DNA of 64,000 nucleotides from JAWKTM01 sp041399085 (GTDB lineage Bacteria; Planctomycetota; Planctomycetia; Pirellulales; Pirellulaceae). The stretch lies in NCBI GenBank assembly GCA_041399085.1, contig JAWKTM010000032.1:15325-79324 (forward strand). Reading direction: 5' to 3'. A program made the translations under genes and the position numbers. Under the pieces are notes generated by a model. That model was not told where the DNA came from. It worked only from the letters and a program-made list of their open reading frames with translations, and searched no databases. Shown in pieces: positions 55,673 through 64,000 of the stretch; position 1 is the stretch's first letter; every line of letters begins with the position of its first letter.

Positions 55673-56110
55673 CTACTTAATCTCGAAGATCGCTTCGATT
55701 TCGACGGCGGCTCCGGTGGGTAGGGCGGCGAATCCCACGGCACTGCGAGCGTGATAGCCGTCGGTTTCCTTGCCGTACAACTTGTGCAGCAGATCCGACG
55801 CGCCGTTGATCACCAAATGCTGGTCGGTGAAATCGGGAGCCGAGTAGACGCAACCCAACAGCTTCAGCACGCGCAGTCCGTCGAGCGTGCCGTGCGTATG
55901 CCGCACCGAACGCAGAATCTTGATCGCGCAATCCTTGGCCGCTTCATATCCTTGCTCGACCGTCAGGTCTTTGCCCAACACGCCCTTCAGATCGCTGGTA
56001 TGCCCCGACGTGATCAGCAAATTGCCGGTGCGGATACACAGATTCAAATAGCCGGGCGTGATCGGTTCAAAGCTAAGTCCCAGGTCTTTGGCGATTTGTT
56101 CGGGCGTCAT
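55673..56110 (-). CDS. RidA family protein
   Basis: 145 residues of the RidA/YjgF/Rid superfamily: NLCIRTGNLLITSGHTSDLK, DLTVEQGYEAAKDCAIKILR, LRVLKLLGCVYSAPDFTDQH and the C-terminal ARSAVGFAALPTGAAVEIEA. RidA proteins hydrolyse reactive enamine/imine intermediates of amino-acid metabolism; this subfamily, lacking a strict Arg in the YSA segment, may bind other ligands. It is cytoplasmic and stands alone between converging and divergent genes. Confidence 0.92.
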   Translation of the reverse strand: MTPEQIAKDLGLSFEPITPGYLNLCIRTGNLLITSGHTSDLKGVLGKDLTVEQGYEAAKDCAIKILRSVRHTHGTLDGLRVLKLLGCVYSAPDFTDQHLVINGASDLLHKLYGKETDGYHARSAVGFAALPTGAAVEIEAIFEIK

Positions 56111-56300
56111 GGCAATCTCCGGTAGGTGGAAGGGCGGTGAGTCGGAATGGATTGAGTCAGGTAACGGCGTTGGTGTCGCCGAGCGATGCCTACAGTAAAA
56201 ACAATCGGCCGCGCGGCCTAGTGCTTGGCCGGGCTGACTCGTTGGAGGTCGTCGGTTTCGACTTGCTGCTTCGTGAAGATCCCGCTCCAGACGCCGACAC

Positions 56301-57137
56301 TCAACGACGTTGGCAGTGCGGGCAGAAGAACGTGGCCCGCTGAGCTTGCACGATTCGTTGAATCACGCCCATTTCGCAGCGGCGACATTGCTGGCCGGCC
56401 AGATCGTAAACGCGATGATGGTTCTGATAGCCGCCGGCTTGGTTCAACGCGTTGCGGTACGTACCGTCGGACAGCGTCGAGCCCTCGTAGCGAATTGCTT
56501 CCAATAAAACATGCTGCGTCGCGGCATGGATTCGTTGCCATTGGGCCCGCGTTAGCCGGTCGCAACGAGCGGCCGGATGGATCTGGGCCACGTGCAGAAT
56601 CTCGGAGGCGTACAGATTGCCAATCCCGGCCACGATCGCTTGATCCAACAACGCCACTTTCACCGGTCGGCGACGGCGCCGCAAAGCGTCGCGGAGTTGC
56701 TCTGCGGAGATCGCCAACGCGTCCGGTCCAAGTCGACCTTCGCCCCATTGCCGCCGCAGCTCGTCGGGCGAGAACAACCGCACGTTGCCCAAGCCGCGGC
56801 GATCCCAATACAGCAACTGGGGCGATGATCCGCCGCCGAGCGAAAATTCCATCCGCAAATGCTCGCGGTTCGGCGGATCGGCCAGCAGCACCAGTCCGGT
56901 CATCCGCGGCTCGAACACAATCGTGTCGTCGCTGTCCAAGCGGACGAGTACGCGTTTGCCGAGCCGGCCGACTTCCACGATCCGCCGCCCTAAACAACGA
57001 CGACGAAACGCATCGACGCGCGGTTGAATCAAAATCGGCCGCAGCTTGACCGCCACTCGCCGCACATCTTCGATCGTCTGGCCGACGATCGGCATCACGC
57101 CGCGACGCATCGTTTCCACTTCGGGCAGTTCGGGCAC
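56301..57137 (-). CDS. mutM: Formamidopyrimidine-DNA glycosylase
   Basis: 278 residues. The catalytic N-terminus MPELPEVETMRRGVMPIVGQ (Pro2 nucleophile, Glu3) is exact. It has the helix-two-turn-helix segment LLDQAIVAGIGNLYASEIL and the C-terminal zinc finger with ligands in CRRC and CPHC (last 28 residues). Fpg excises oxidised purines such as 8-oxoguanine and nicks the resulting site. It stands alone, with a repeat-rich gap on its upstream side. Confidence 0.97.
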   Translation of the reverse strand: MPELPEVETMRRGVMPIVGQTIEDVRRVAVKLRPILIQPRVDAFRRRCLGRRIVEVGRLGKRVLVRLDSDDTIVFEPRMTGLVLLADPPNREHLRMEFSLGGGSSPQLLYWDRRGLGNVRLFSPDELRRQWGEGRLGPDALAISAEQLRDALRRRRRPVKVALLDQAIVAGIGNLYASEILHVAQIHPAARCDRLTRAQWQRIHAATQHVLLEAIRYEGSTLSDGTYRNALNQAGGYQNHHRVYDLAGQQCRRCEMGVIQRIVQAQRATFFCPHCQRR

Positions 57138-57200
57138 GTGATCCTCGTCGGTTCAGCTAAGTCTCGTTATGTTTGTGAAAGTCGCTTTTGGCTTCGTTGG

Positions 57201-57360
57201 TTGTTGCCTTTCGCTCCGTTGATCGTTGCCTTTCGCTCCGCGAAAGTCGCACCGGCACACGGTTTGGCGGAGCAGGCTGTTTTCGCGTGGCCGCTACTTT
57301 CGCGGAGCGAAAGGCGACTGTGTGGAGCGAAGGGCGACTGTGTGGAGCGAAGGGCGACGA
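57201..57360. repeat. Direct and inverted repeats around ctttcgctccgcgaaag
   Basis: gcctttcgctccgcgaaagt (57228-57247) is exactly complementary to 57296-57315. Each arm is itself a hairpin-forming near-palindrome. A second, incomplete copy (gttgcctttcgctccg) lies just left. On the right, three 20-base tandem units follow (57301-57320, 57321-57340, 57341-57360) sharing ggagcgaa and ggcgac. The block fills the gap between mutM and the holB stop. It looks like a REP- or MITE-like element. Confidence 0.8.
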
Positions 57361-58437
57361 TTAACTGCCGATCGCCGCGGGGGTCATGCCGTGGGTCAAC
57401 AACCAGAGATCGTCGAACCAGCATTCCAGCAGCGTCGCTTGATTCGCGTTCGCCTCGACCTGCAAAGTCGTATCGAGGCACCGATCGAGGCACGCGCTGG
57501 CCAGTTCGGCGTCTCCGCGCCAATGGCTGATCGTCGCCGTGAGTGCCGCTCGCAACGTCTCGTCGCCAGAGACCTCCAAGCCACTCAAGCCTCGCATCAA
57601 CTGGCGATAGAAATCGGCGGACAATTCGGCGATCTGGCGAATACGGGCTCGACGCGGCGAAGCGTCCTTTCCGGCCTTGTCGACGAACGACGAGACCTGA
57701 CCAACCATCTCCACCAAATCGACGTTGCGCATGCCGAGGCGTTCATACAACCAGCCACGAAACTCGGCCAGCTCTTCGTCGCGGTACCGCAGCGCCACAT
57801 CCAGCCGGCCATCGCCGAGCGCCGCCAGCCGCCGAGCCTCCTCGTCGCTTTCGACCAATCCGCTTTCTAACAACAGCGCCGCCACGTCCGTTTGCATTAA
57901 CGCTTGAAACCGGATCACTTGCGATCGCGAACGAATCGTGGGCAACTGCCGTTGTTCGCTGGTTCCGATCAACACGATCACCGATTTCGGCGGCGGCTCT
58001 TCTAGCGTCTTCAGCAAACAGTTCGCGCCCTCGACATTCAGATAATCGGCGTCGTCGATGATCGCCACCTTGCGACCGCCACGCGACGGCTTCATACCGA
58101 TCCGAAAACACAAGCCCTCGCGCATCCGATGTTCGCGGTCGCCGATGAACGACTCGATCGGAATGAAATTTTTGTCTTCCGGCCGGCTGACCATCTCCAA
58201 ATCGGGATGCGTGCCGGCGGCCACTTGTTGGCACGCTTCGCACGCGCCGCAAGGTTCCAGCTCCGATTCGGGATTTCGCTCGCACAACAATGCTTGAGCC
58301 AGCTTCAGCGCGAACGTCCGCTTGCCAATACCCGATGGGCCCACGAACAGAAACGTGCTGGCCAAACGGCCTCGCCGCACGGCTTGTCGAAACCAATCAA
58401 CTTGCCGATCGTGCCCGCGCACCTCTTGCCAACTCAT
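57361..58437 (-). CDS. holB: DNA polymerase III subunit delta'
   Basis: 358-residue clamp-loader AAA+ subunit. The P-loop is STFLFVGPSGIGKRTFALKL, a four-Cys zinc module (LLCER... CGACEACQ) follows, then VAIIDDADYLNVEGANCLLK and the SRC-like sensor block GTSEQRQLPTIRSRSQVIRF. It helps load the sliding clamp. Its ATG overlaps the tmk stop (ATGA), a common tmk-holB arrangement. Confidence 0.95.
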   Translation of the reverse strand: MSWQEVRGHDRQVDWFRQAVRRGRLASTFLFVGPSGIGKRTFALKLAQALLCERNPESELEPCGACEACQQVAAGTHPDLEMVSRPEDKNFIPIESFIGDREHRMREGLCFRIGMKPSRGGRKVAIIDDADYLNVEGANCLLKTLEEPPPKSVIVLIGTSEQRQLPTIRSRSQVIRFQALMQTDVAALLLESGLVESDEEARRLAALGDGRLDVALRYRDEELAEFRGWLYERLGMRNVDLVEMVGQVSSFVDKAGKDASPRRARIRQIAELSADFYRQLMRGLSGLEVSGDETLRAALTATISHWRGDAELASACLDRCLDTTLQVEANANQATLLECWFDDLWLLTHGMTPAAIGS

Positions 58438-59060
58438 GTCGGCGCTCCTTTCAACACCCGAGCGGCCGCGTGGCGAATATCGGCCTGCACCTGCTCGACC
58501 GGCTGATCCGCGTTGATGATCGCGATGCGTTGCGGATCGCGGGCCGCTTCGGCCAAGAAACCATCGCGCACTCGCCGCAGAAAATCGACTCCCTGCGACT
58601 CCATCCGGTCATGACCGCGGTCGAGTCGCCCCAGCGCCCGATCGACGTCCATATCCAACAGCAGCGTCAACGTGGGTTGCAAACCGGCCGTGGCGATCGC
58701 GCCGACTTGCCACAGCGTTTCGACATCCAAGCCGCCGGCGTGGCCTTGATAAACCACGTTTGCCAGCAGAAAGCGGTCGGCGACCACCGTTCGGCCGGCT
58801 TCCAAGGCGGGCCGAATCACTTCTTCGACCATCTGCGCCCGAGCCGCCATGTACAGCAGCATTTCGCTGCGGCGATGGATCGGCACGTCTTGTTTGTCCA
58901 GCAGCAGCGAGCGAACGCGTTCGCCGAGCGCCGTGCTGCCGGGGTCGCGACAAGCCACCACATCGTGGCCGGCGTCTCGCAACCATTGGCAGAACGCGCC
59001 GATCTGAGTCGACTTGCCAACGCCGTCGACACCATCAAAGTGGAATAACAGGCCTGCCAT
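58434..59060 (-). CDS. tmk: Thymidylate kinase
   Basis: 208 residues from ATG 59060. P-loop LLFHFDGVDGVGKSTQIGAF, the DR-type motif VVACRDPGSTALGERVRSLL, LLYMAARAQMVEEVIRPALE and TVVADRFLLANVVYQGHAGG are present. It phosphorylates dTMP to dTDP. A longer upstream frame is Arg-rich and not conserved. First gene of the tmk-holB pair, divergent from the DUF1501 gene. Confidence 0.95.
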   Translation of the reverse strand: MAGLLFHFDGVDGVGKSTQIGAFCQWLRDAGHDVVACRDPGSTALGERVRSLLLDKQDVPIHRRSEMLLYMAARAQMVEEVIRPALEAGRTVVADRFLLANVVYQGHAGGLDVETLWQVGAIATAGLQPTLTLLLDMDVDRALGRLDRGHDRMESQGVDFLRRVRDGFLAEAARDPQRIAIINADQPVEQVQADIRHAAARVLKGAPT

Positions 59061-59239
59061 GCGAAACCGCGTTTGTTCGACTGAAGAGAAGGGGCCGTTC
59101 GACTTTGCTTTACTCGCCGCGCCCGTCGTTGTAACCTGAGCCTGTACGTGATTTTCACGCCTTCCGGCCCGCCGGTCCGCCGCACGGCGCCGTCGAGTTA
59201 CGGTACAAGATATTTCGTCGATTCGGGAGAACGGCAACC

Positions 59240-60625
59240 ATGCTTACGTTCGTCGGTCAAGGCAAGGCCCAAACCTGCAACGGGGTGACGCGCCGCGATT
59301 TCCTGCAAGTTGGCACGCTGGGCGCGATCGGCCTGACGCTGCCACAGTATCTGGCCGCCAAGGAATTGCAGGCGGCCGAATCGGGCAAGTCCTCGGACGA
59401 CGACCGCGCCTGCATCATGATTTTCAACCTGGGCGCGCCGAGCCACCTGGATACGTTCGATATGAAGCCGGAAGCGGCCGCCGAAATCCGCGGACCGTTT
59501 CAGCCGATCAACACGCGTTCGCCCGAGTTCCAATTGTCCGAGATTCTGCCAAAGCACGCGGAGGTCGCGGACAAATTCTCGCTGGTCCGCTCGTGTTATC
59601 ACACCGGCGCGGCGGTGCATGACGCGGGCTGGCAAATGATGCAGACCGGCCGCCAATTCACCGGCGGTGTGAACACGCCTCACGCCGGATCGGTGGTCAG
59701 CTATCTGCGCGGACGCAAGACCGATCTGCCGGCGTTCGTGGTGCTGCCCGAGACGATGGGACGCGGCGGCGGAAATCTGCCGAATGGCCAAGCGGGCGGT
59801 TTCCTCGGCAAGGCTCACGATCCGTTTGCTTTGATGGCCGATCCGTCGAAGCCGGACTTCAAGGTTCCCGATCTGCTGCCTCCATCGGACATCGGACAAG
59901 TTCGTTTGGAACGCCGCCGTCGGCTGCGCGACATCGTGGATCAGACGGTGAAAAACTTCGAGGCGACCGAAAACGCCAAGCTGCTGGACGACAATTTTCA
60001 TTCGGCGTTTCGCATGATGACCAGCACGGCGGCGCGCGAAGCCTTCGATTTGTCGAAGGAACCGACCGAGATTCGCGAGCGTTACGGCATGAATCGGTTC
60101 GGACAATGCTGTTTGCTGGCTCGCCGCTTGATCGAGGCCGGCGTGCGGTTCGTTACGATCAACACCTTCCTGACGGTGTTCGACGAAATCACCTGGGACA
60201 TCCACGGCAGCAAGCCGTTCACGTCGATCGACGGCATGAAGAACATCGTCGCTCCGATGTACGACGCGGCTTACAGCGCGTTGATTCAGGATCTGTTCGA
60301 TCGCGGTTTGCTCGACAAAACGCTGGTCTGCAACTTGGCCGAGTTCGGTCGCACGCCGCGCGTGAATCCGGCTGGCGGCCGCGATCATTGGCCCCAGTGT
60401 TTCACCACGTATTTCGCCGGCGGCGGTGTGAAAGGGGGTCGAGCGATTGGCGCCAGCGATCCGATCGGCGGCGTTCCGGCCGATCGGCCAGCCGATCCAG
60501 GCGAAGTCGTGGCCACGATCTTCCACAGCCTCGGTTTCAATCTCGAAAACCATCTGCCCGGCCCCGCTGGTCGTCCGTTCCCGCTGGTCGATTTCGGCAA
60601 GCGAGAGATTCGCGAGCTGTTTTAA
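59240..60625 (+). CDS. DUF1501 domain protein with Tat-like leader
   Basis: 461 residues. A twin-arginine-like leader (GVTRRDFLQVGTLGAIGLTL) precedes the alkaline-phosphatase-like DUF1501 fold: CIMIFNLGAPSHLDTFDMKP, FSLVRSCYHTGAAVHDAGWQ, GVNTPHAGSVVSYLRG, LARRLIEAGVRFVTI, NLAEFGRTPRVNPAGGRDHW and GKREIRELF at the end. DUF1501 proteins are abundant in Planctomycetes and are distantly related to sulfatases; their reaction is not established. It is followed 28 bases later by a TIM-barrel protein gene on the same strand. Confidence 0.93.
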   Translation: MLTFVGQGKAQTCNGVTRRDFLQVGTLGAIGLTLPQYLAAKELQAAESGKSSDDDRACIMIFNLGAPSHLDTFDMKPEAAAEIRGPFQPINTRSPEFQLSEILPKHAEVADKFSLVRSCYHTGAAVHDAGWQMMQTGRQFTGGVNTPHAGSVVSYLRGRKTDLPAFVVLPETMGRGGGNLPNGQAGGFLGKAHDPFALMADPSKPDFKVPDLLPPSDIGQVRLERRRRLRDIVDQTVKNFEATENAKLLDDNFHSAFRMMTSTAAREAFDLSKEPTEIRERYGMNRFGQCCLLARRLIEAGVRFVTINTFLTVFDEITWDIHGSKPFTSIDGMKNIVAPMYDAAYSALIQDLFDRGLLDKTLVCNLAEFGRTPRVNPAGGRDHWPQCFTTYFAGGGVKGGRAIGASDPIGGVPADRPADPGEVVATIFHSLGFNLENHLPGPAGRPFPLVDFGKREIRELF

Positions 60626-60653
60626 TCCCTTCTCATTTGCGTGAGCCCACACG

Positions 60654-61739
60654 ATGCTCGACCGTCTCTCCCCGACTCGCCGAGCCGCCTTGAAGACGCT
60701 CGGGCTGCTGACCACCGCGGCGCTGGTTCCCCAGCTTTCAACGGCTCGCGGCGAGAATGCCGAGTCGCGCACGCAACTTGGATTGGTTATCTACGACTGC
60801 GGCATTCGGCGTCGCTGGCTGCAACAAACCGATCCAAGCGTCGATCTCTATGAACCGCTGGCGTTTTTGCGGCATTGCCAGGCGCTCGGCGCCGGCGGCA
60901 TGCAAGCCGCATTGGGCACGCTCTCGGCCGATCGGATTCGCGAGCTGCGTGACTTCGCCGGTCAACACAATTTGTACATCGAAGCGATTGTGCGTCCGCC
61001 CCGAGAAGAATCCGACGTAGATCGCTTCGCCGCCGAGATCCGCACGGCGGCCGAAGTCGGGGCCCTGGCCGCTCGCACCGTGGTGATGCCGGGCCGTCGT
61101 TACGAGCAGTTCGATTCCTTGGCCGCCTATCGAGCGGCCGAGGTCGAAGCCGAACGGATGTTACGGCTGGCGGCTCCGGTGGTCGAACGACATCGCTTGC
61201 CTTTGGCGGTCGAGAACCACAAGGATCAACGTATCGAGGATCGCGTCGCGCTGCTGCGGCGATTGGGTTGCGAGTACATCGGAGCGTGTGTCGACACGGG
61301 CAACAGCTTCGCGCTGTTGGACGATCCCTACGGAGCGGTCGAACAGCTCGCCCCGTTCGCTTTTTCCGTGCATCTAAAAGACCAAGCGGTCCGCGAATAC
61401 GACGGAGGTTTTCTGCTCGGCGATATCCCGCTCGGTCAAGGCTGTTTTGATCTGCCACGCATGATGGCGGCGTTGCGAAAGGCGAAGCCAACCATCCGGT
61501 TCAGCTTGGAGTTGATCACGCGCGATCCGCTGAAGGTAACGTGCCTGACCGAGAAATACTGGACCACGATGCAAAGCGTTTCGGGCGCCGATCTAGCTCG
61601 CACGTTGCGAATCGTGCGCAGTCACGCGGCCGACAACCTTCAGCAAGTCAGCAGTTTGTCGCTCGACCAGCAAGTCGCGTTAGAAGAAGCCAACATCACG
61701 GCCAGTTTGCGTTACGCTCGCCAGCACTTGGCTTTGTAA
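60654..61739 (+). CDS. Sugar-phosphate isomerase/epimerase-like TIM-barrel protein
   Basis: 361 residues. A Tat-like leader (SPTRRAALKTLGLLTTAALV) suggests export. The xylose-isomerase-like barrel has GAGGMQAALGTL, LYIEAIVRPPREE, LPLAVENHKDQRIEDRVALL, GACVDTGNSFALLDDPYGAV and HLKDQAV, with metal-binding Glu, Asp and His residues. Such proteins isomerise or epimerise sugars, or cleave C-C bonds, on unknown substrates. Tight spacing to the DUF1501 gene suggests joint action, for instance on extracellular polysaccharide products; this is inference. Confidence 0.88.
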   Translation: MLDRLSPTRRAALKTLGLLTTAALVPQLSTARGENAESRTQLGLVIYDCGIRRRWLQQTDPSVDLYEPLAFLRHCQALGAGGMQAALGTLSADRIRELRDFAGQHNLYIEAIVRPPREESDVDRFAAEIRTAAEVGALAARTVVMPGRRYEQFDSLAAYRAAEVEAERMLRLAAPVVERHRLPLAVENHKDQRIEDRVALLRRLGCEYIGACVDTGNSFALLDDPYGAVEQLAPFAFSVHLKDQAVREYDGGFLLGDIPLGQGCFDLPRMMAALRKAKPTIRFSLELITRDPLKVTCLTEKYWTTMQSVSGADLARTLRIVRSHAADNLQQVSSLSLDQQVALEEANITASLRYARQHLAL

Positions 61740-61805
61740 GACTAGGGCGGTGGAAACATCGCAGCGGCGGCACCAATTCATGCCGACTGACTCAGGCGAC
61801 TTGCT

Positions 61806-62126
61806 TCAAGCCGGCGAGCCAAGCTCTTGCAGATACTCGAGCGTGTAAATGCCCGTGTCGTGACCGTCGGTGAACTCGATGCCGTAAGCGTAGTTTCCAA
61901 TTGGCTTCATTCCGCTAATTCCCAGCGGCTGGGCTTCGGCGGCGGAAAGCACCGGCAGCAGCGTCGCCGCGGGAGACGCGGCCCCTCGCTTTTCCCGACA
62001 CGACGCGCACGGACAGGCGTCGCGCAGTTCGCGATACGAGTACTGCCGAGTCTGCCCGTCGCTCCAGCGAATCAGCAATCGCCGGTCGTCCGTTCGTTTT
62101 AGTTCCGTGGGATAAACATCCGCCAT
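61806..62126 (-). CDS. DUF971 domain protein
   Basis: About 106 residues from ATG 62126 (MADVYPTELKRTDDRRLLIR). DUF971 marks: WSDGQTRQYSYRELRDACPC, CASCREKRG and NYAYGIEFTDGHDTGIYTLE. This domain is also the N-terminus of gamma-butyrobetaine hydroxylase and occurs alone near iron-sulfur cluster genes; the Cys residues fit metal binding. A longer upstream frame adds only non-conserved residues. Confidence 0.88.
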   Translation of the reverse strand: MADVYPTELKRTDDRRLLIRWSDGQTRQYSYRELRDACPCASCREKRGAASPAATLLPVLSAAEAQPLGISGMKPIGNYAYGIEFTDGHDTGIYTLEYLQELGSPA

Positions 62127-62271
62127 GATCGTTGCTGACCGAAAACCTTTCTCTTGAACGCCAATTTGTGCTATCGGATCGAGACGCCACCCGCAGGCTT
62201 CGCGCCGCACGTGACGACGCCTCGATCATCTTTTGTTACTGGTCGAAGTGTTGCGATGCGAATGCAGAGCC

Positions 62272-63858
62272 TCAAGCCTTCGGACCGGCCGACTTGATCG
62301 CGTCACTCACGCCATCCGCATACTTCGCAAAGTTGTCCGAGAACAGCTTGGCCAACTTGCGAGCGGTCTCGTCGAACTTCGCCTTGTCCGCCCAAGCGTT
62401 CCGCGGCACCAAGATCTCGTCCGGCACTCCAGGGCACTTGGTAACCACCTGCAATCCGAATACTGGATCGGCCTGCGTCGGAGCGTCCGACAGCTCGCCG
62501 GAATGGATCGCGTCGATGATCGCCCGCGTGTTGCCCAACTTGATGCGTTTGCCAACGCCATACGCTCCGCCGCTCCAACCGGTATTCACCAGCCACACGT
62601 TGGCATTGTGTCGCTTGATTCGATCGGCCAGCAGCTCGGCGTATTTGCCCGGATGCCAAACCAAAAACGGGCCACCGAAGCAAGGCGAGAACGTCGCCTG
62701 CGGTTCGGTCACGCCCACTTCCGTCCCCGCGACTTTGGCCGTGTAGCCACTGATAAAGTGATACATTGCCTGCTCGGGCGTCAATCGACTGACCGGCGGC
62801 AGCACGCCGAACGCATCGCACGTGAGGAAAATCACGTCGGTCGGATGCCCGGCCACGCACGGAATCCGAGCGTTGCCGATATACTCGATCGGATAAGCTC
62901 CGCGAGTATTCTCCGTGATGCTGGTGTTGTGGAAGTCGACTTCGTGTTGAGCTTCGTCGTAGACCACGTTCTCCAGCACGGCGCCGAAACGCAAAGCCTG
63001 GAAAATGTCGGGCTCGGATTCGTGCGTCAGATCGATCGCCTTGGCGTAGCAGCCTCCTTCGATATTGAAGACGCCGTCGTCCGACCAGCAATGTTCGTCG
63101 TCGCCGATCAACTGCCGCTTCGGATCAGCCGACAGCGTCGTCTTGCCCGTACCCGACAATCCAAACAGCACCGACGACCGGCCGGTCTCTTTATCGGCCG
63201 TCGCGGAACAGTGCATCGACAGCACGCCCATTTTCGGGGCCAAATAGTTGACCATCGTGAACACGCCCTTCTTCATTTCGCCGGCGTATTCGGTGCCCAG
63301 GATAATGAGTTGCTCTTCTTCCAGATTCAACGTGACGCTGGTCTTCGACGTCATGCCCGTGGTATGGCGATTCGCCGGAAAGCGGCCGGCGTTGAAGATC
63401 ACCGCGTCCGGCTTGCCGAAATCGGCCAGTTCCTCGCGCGTCGGCCGAATCAGCATCGTGTGCATGAACAAAGCGTGATAAGGTCGCGAACAGATCACGC
63501 GAACTTTCAAGCGATATTTCGGATCCCAGCCGGCGAACGCGTCGATGCAATACAGCACGTCGCGCGTGTTGAGATAGTCGATCGCCCGCTCACGATTCGT
63601 TTCGAACACCTCCTGGGAAACCGGCACGTTGACCGAGCCCCACCAGATATCGTTTTCCGATTGCGGATTGCGAACGACGCGTTTGTCTTTGGGCGAGCGA
63701 CCTGTCTTGACGCCGGAATAGGCGATCAGCGCCCCCGACGCCGCGATCGCCGAGTCGGGCTCGTTGCGAATCGCTTCCTGATACAGAGTCGCCGGAGACG
63801 GATTCCGTCGCACATCCTGGACGGTGATTTCGTATTCTTCCAAACTGAAACGATTCAC
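62272..63858 (-). CDS. pckA: Phosphoenolpyruvate carboxykinase (ATP)
   Basis: About 528 residues, starting at GTG 63858 with GGGGGAG upstream; an ATG 13 codons earlier is the alternative. Motifs: YSGVKTGRSPKDKRVV, the kinase-1a P-loop FGLSGTGKTTLSADPKRQLI, GDDEHCWSDDGVFNIEGGCY, and the Mn-binding MKKGVFTMVNYLAPKMGVLS. It converts oxaloacetate and ATP to PEP and CO2, the entry to gluconeogenesis. It ends 145 bases from the DUF971 start on the same strand. Confidence 0.97.
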   Translation of the reverse strand: MNRFSLEEYEITVQDVRRNPSPATLYQEAIRNEPDSAIAASGALIAYSGVKTGRSPKDKRVVRNPQSENDIWWGSVNVPVSQEVFETNRERAIDYLNTRDVLYCIDAFAGWDPKYRLKVRVICSRPYHALFMHTMLIRPTREELADFGKPDAVIFNAGRFPANRHTTGMTSKTSVTLNLEEEQLIILGTEYAGEMKKGVFTMVNYLAPKMGVLSMHCSATADKETGRSSVLFGLSGTGKTTLSADPKRQLIGDDEHCWSDDGVFNIEGGCYAKAIDLTHESEPDIFQALRFGAVLENVVYDEAQHEVDFHNTSITENTRGAYPIEYIGNARIPCVAGHPTDVIFLTCDAFGVLPPVSRLTPEQAMYHFISGYTAKVAGTEVGVTEPQATFSPCFGGPFLVWHPGKYAELLADRIKRHNANVWLVNTGWSGGAYGVGKRIKLGNTRAIIDAIHSGELSDAPTQADPVFGLQVVTKCPGVPDEILVPRNAWADKAKFDETARKLAKLFSDNFAKYADGVSDAIKSAGPKA

Positions 63859-64000
63859 GATTTGTCTCCCCCGGACCGTGTCTCCCACGATCCTCAAATG
63901 GTTCGGCCTGCCTTGCCCTAACGATTACCAGATGTGCGGTCCGCCGGAAAGAGCGGCGGCGGCGGCCGCGACTGGAGAATTAACAAGATACGGCGAACCG

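Noticed and set aside
57201..57360. CRISPR-like repeat array
   Set aside because: Units are 20 bases and directly adjacent, with no spacers and no cas genes; palindromic repeats explain it better.
59198..60772. 524-codon minus-strand frame
   Set aside because: Antisense to the well-supported DUF1501 gene, no recognisable motif, and rich in Arg, His and Gln as other shadows here.
62233..63921. 562-codon plus-strand frame
   Set aside because: Exactly antisense to pckA, which has all active-site motifs.
1..64000. tRNA, rRNA, riboswitch or complete insertion sequence
   Set aside because: No cloverleaf ends, conserved rRNA blocks, known aptamer cores or transposase genes were recognised by reading.

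Overview
The window looks like chromosomal DNA from a planctomycete, most likely of the Pirellulales. This rests on gene content: a long MoxR/DUF58/Bat-type operon with planctomycete-style accessory proteins, an NPCBM-domain gene, a DUF1501 protein with a Tat-like leader, a C30-carotenoid gene set (crtN, aldehyde dehydrogenase, crtP, crtO, crtQ), a lipid A kinase gene, and GC-rich codon use that leaves long open antisense frames. The genus cannot be fixed by reading alone. No rRNA, tRNA, CRISPR array or complete insertion sequence was seen.

Layout. 1-19.5 kb: one minus-strand gene train, read right to left: MoxR ATPase, DUF58 protein, a DUF433 antitoxin with a truncated toxin remnant, two large von Willebrand-type membrane proteins, a large membrane protein, two secreted coiled-coil/low-complexity proteins, a frameshifted NPCBM gene, then three trypsin-fold/PDZ proteins. 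Only the first of the three proteases has an intact catalytic triad. 19.5-20.6 kb: decayed DNA with the tail of a winged-helix ATPase and degenerate short repeats. 20.6-24.4 kb: a 1259-residue protein with two TPR plus glycosyltransferase-like modules and an FkbM methyltransferase. 24.5-32.2 kb: UV-damage endonuclease gene downstream of a tightly overlapping C30 carotenoid operon. 32.3-36.8 kb: plus-strand GspF-like, SYLF, putative winged-helix, secreted and tiny ORF genes. 37-43.8 kb: polysaccharide genes (three FkbM methyltransferases, a GT11 family enzyme, two glycosyltransferases) and lpxK. 44-47 kb: SulP transporter (broken N-terminus) with carbonic anhydrase. 47.2-52.2 kb: broken PaiB-like gene, rpsI/rplM, broken SH3-domain gene, peroxiredoxin. 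52.2-64 kb: two hydrolases, GlsB-type membrane protein, RidA, mutM, holB-tmk, DUF1501 plus TIM-barrel pair, DUF971, and ATP-type PEP carboxykinase.

How they work together. The first train probably forms a membrane-anchored MoxR/VWA complex with periplasmic or secreted partners. The crt cluster should make a glycosylated, acylated C30 carotenoid acid from a precursor made elsewhere. SulP and carbonic anhydrase would pair for bicarbonate uptake if SulP is functional.

A recurring oddity is local clusters of single-base indels in otherwise recognisable genes (NPCBM, the 3' end of a VWA gene, crtO, SulP, PaiB-like, SH3 protein). Either these loci are decaying or the assembly carries local errors; the sequence alone does not decide.
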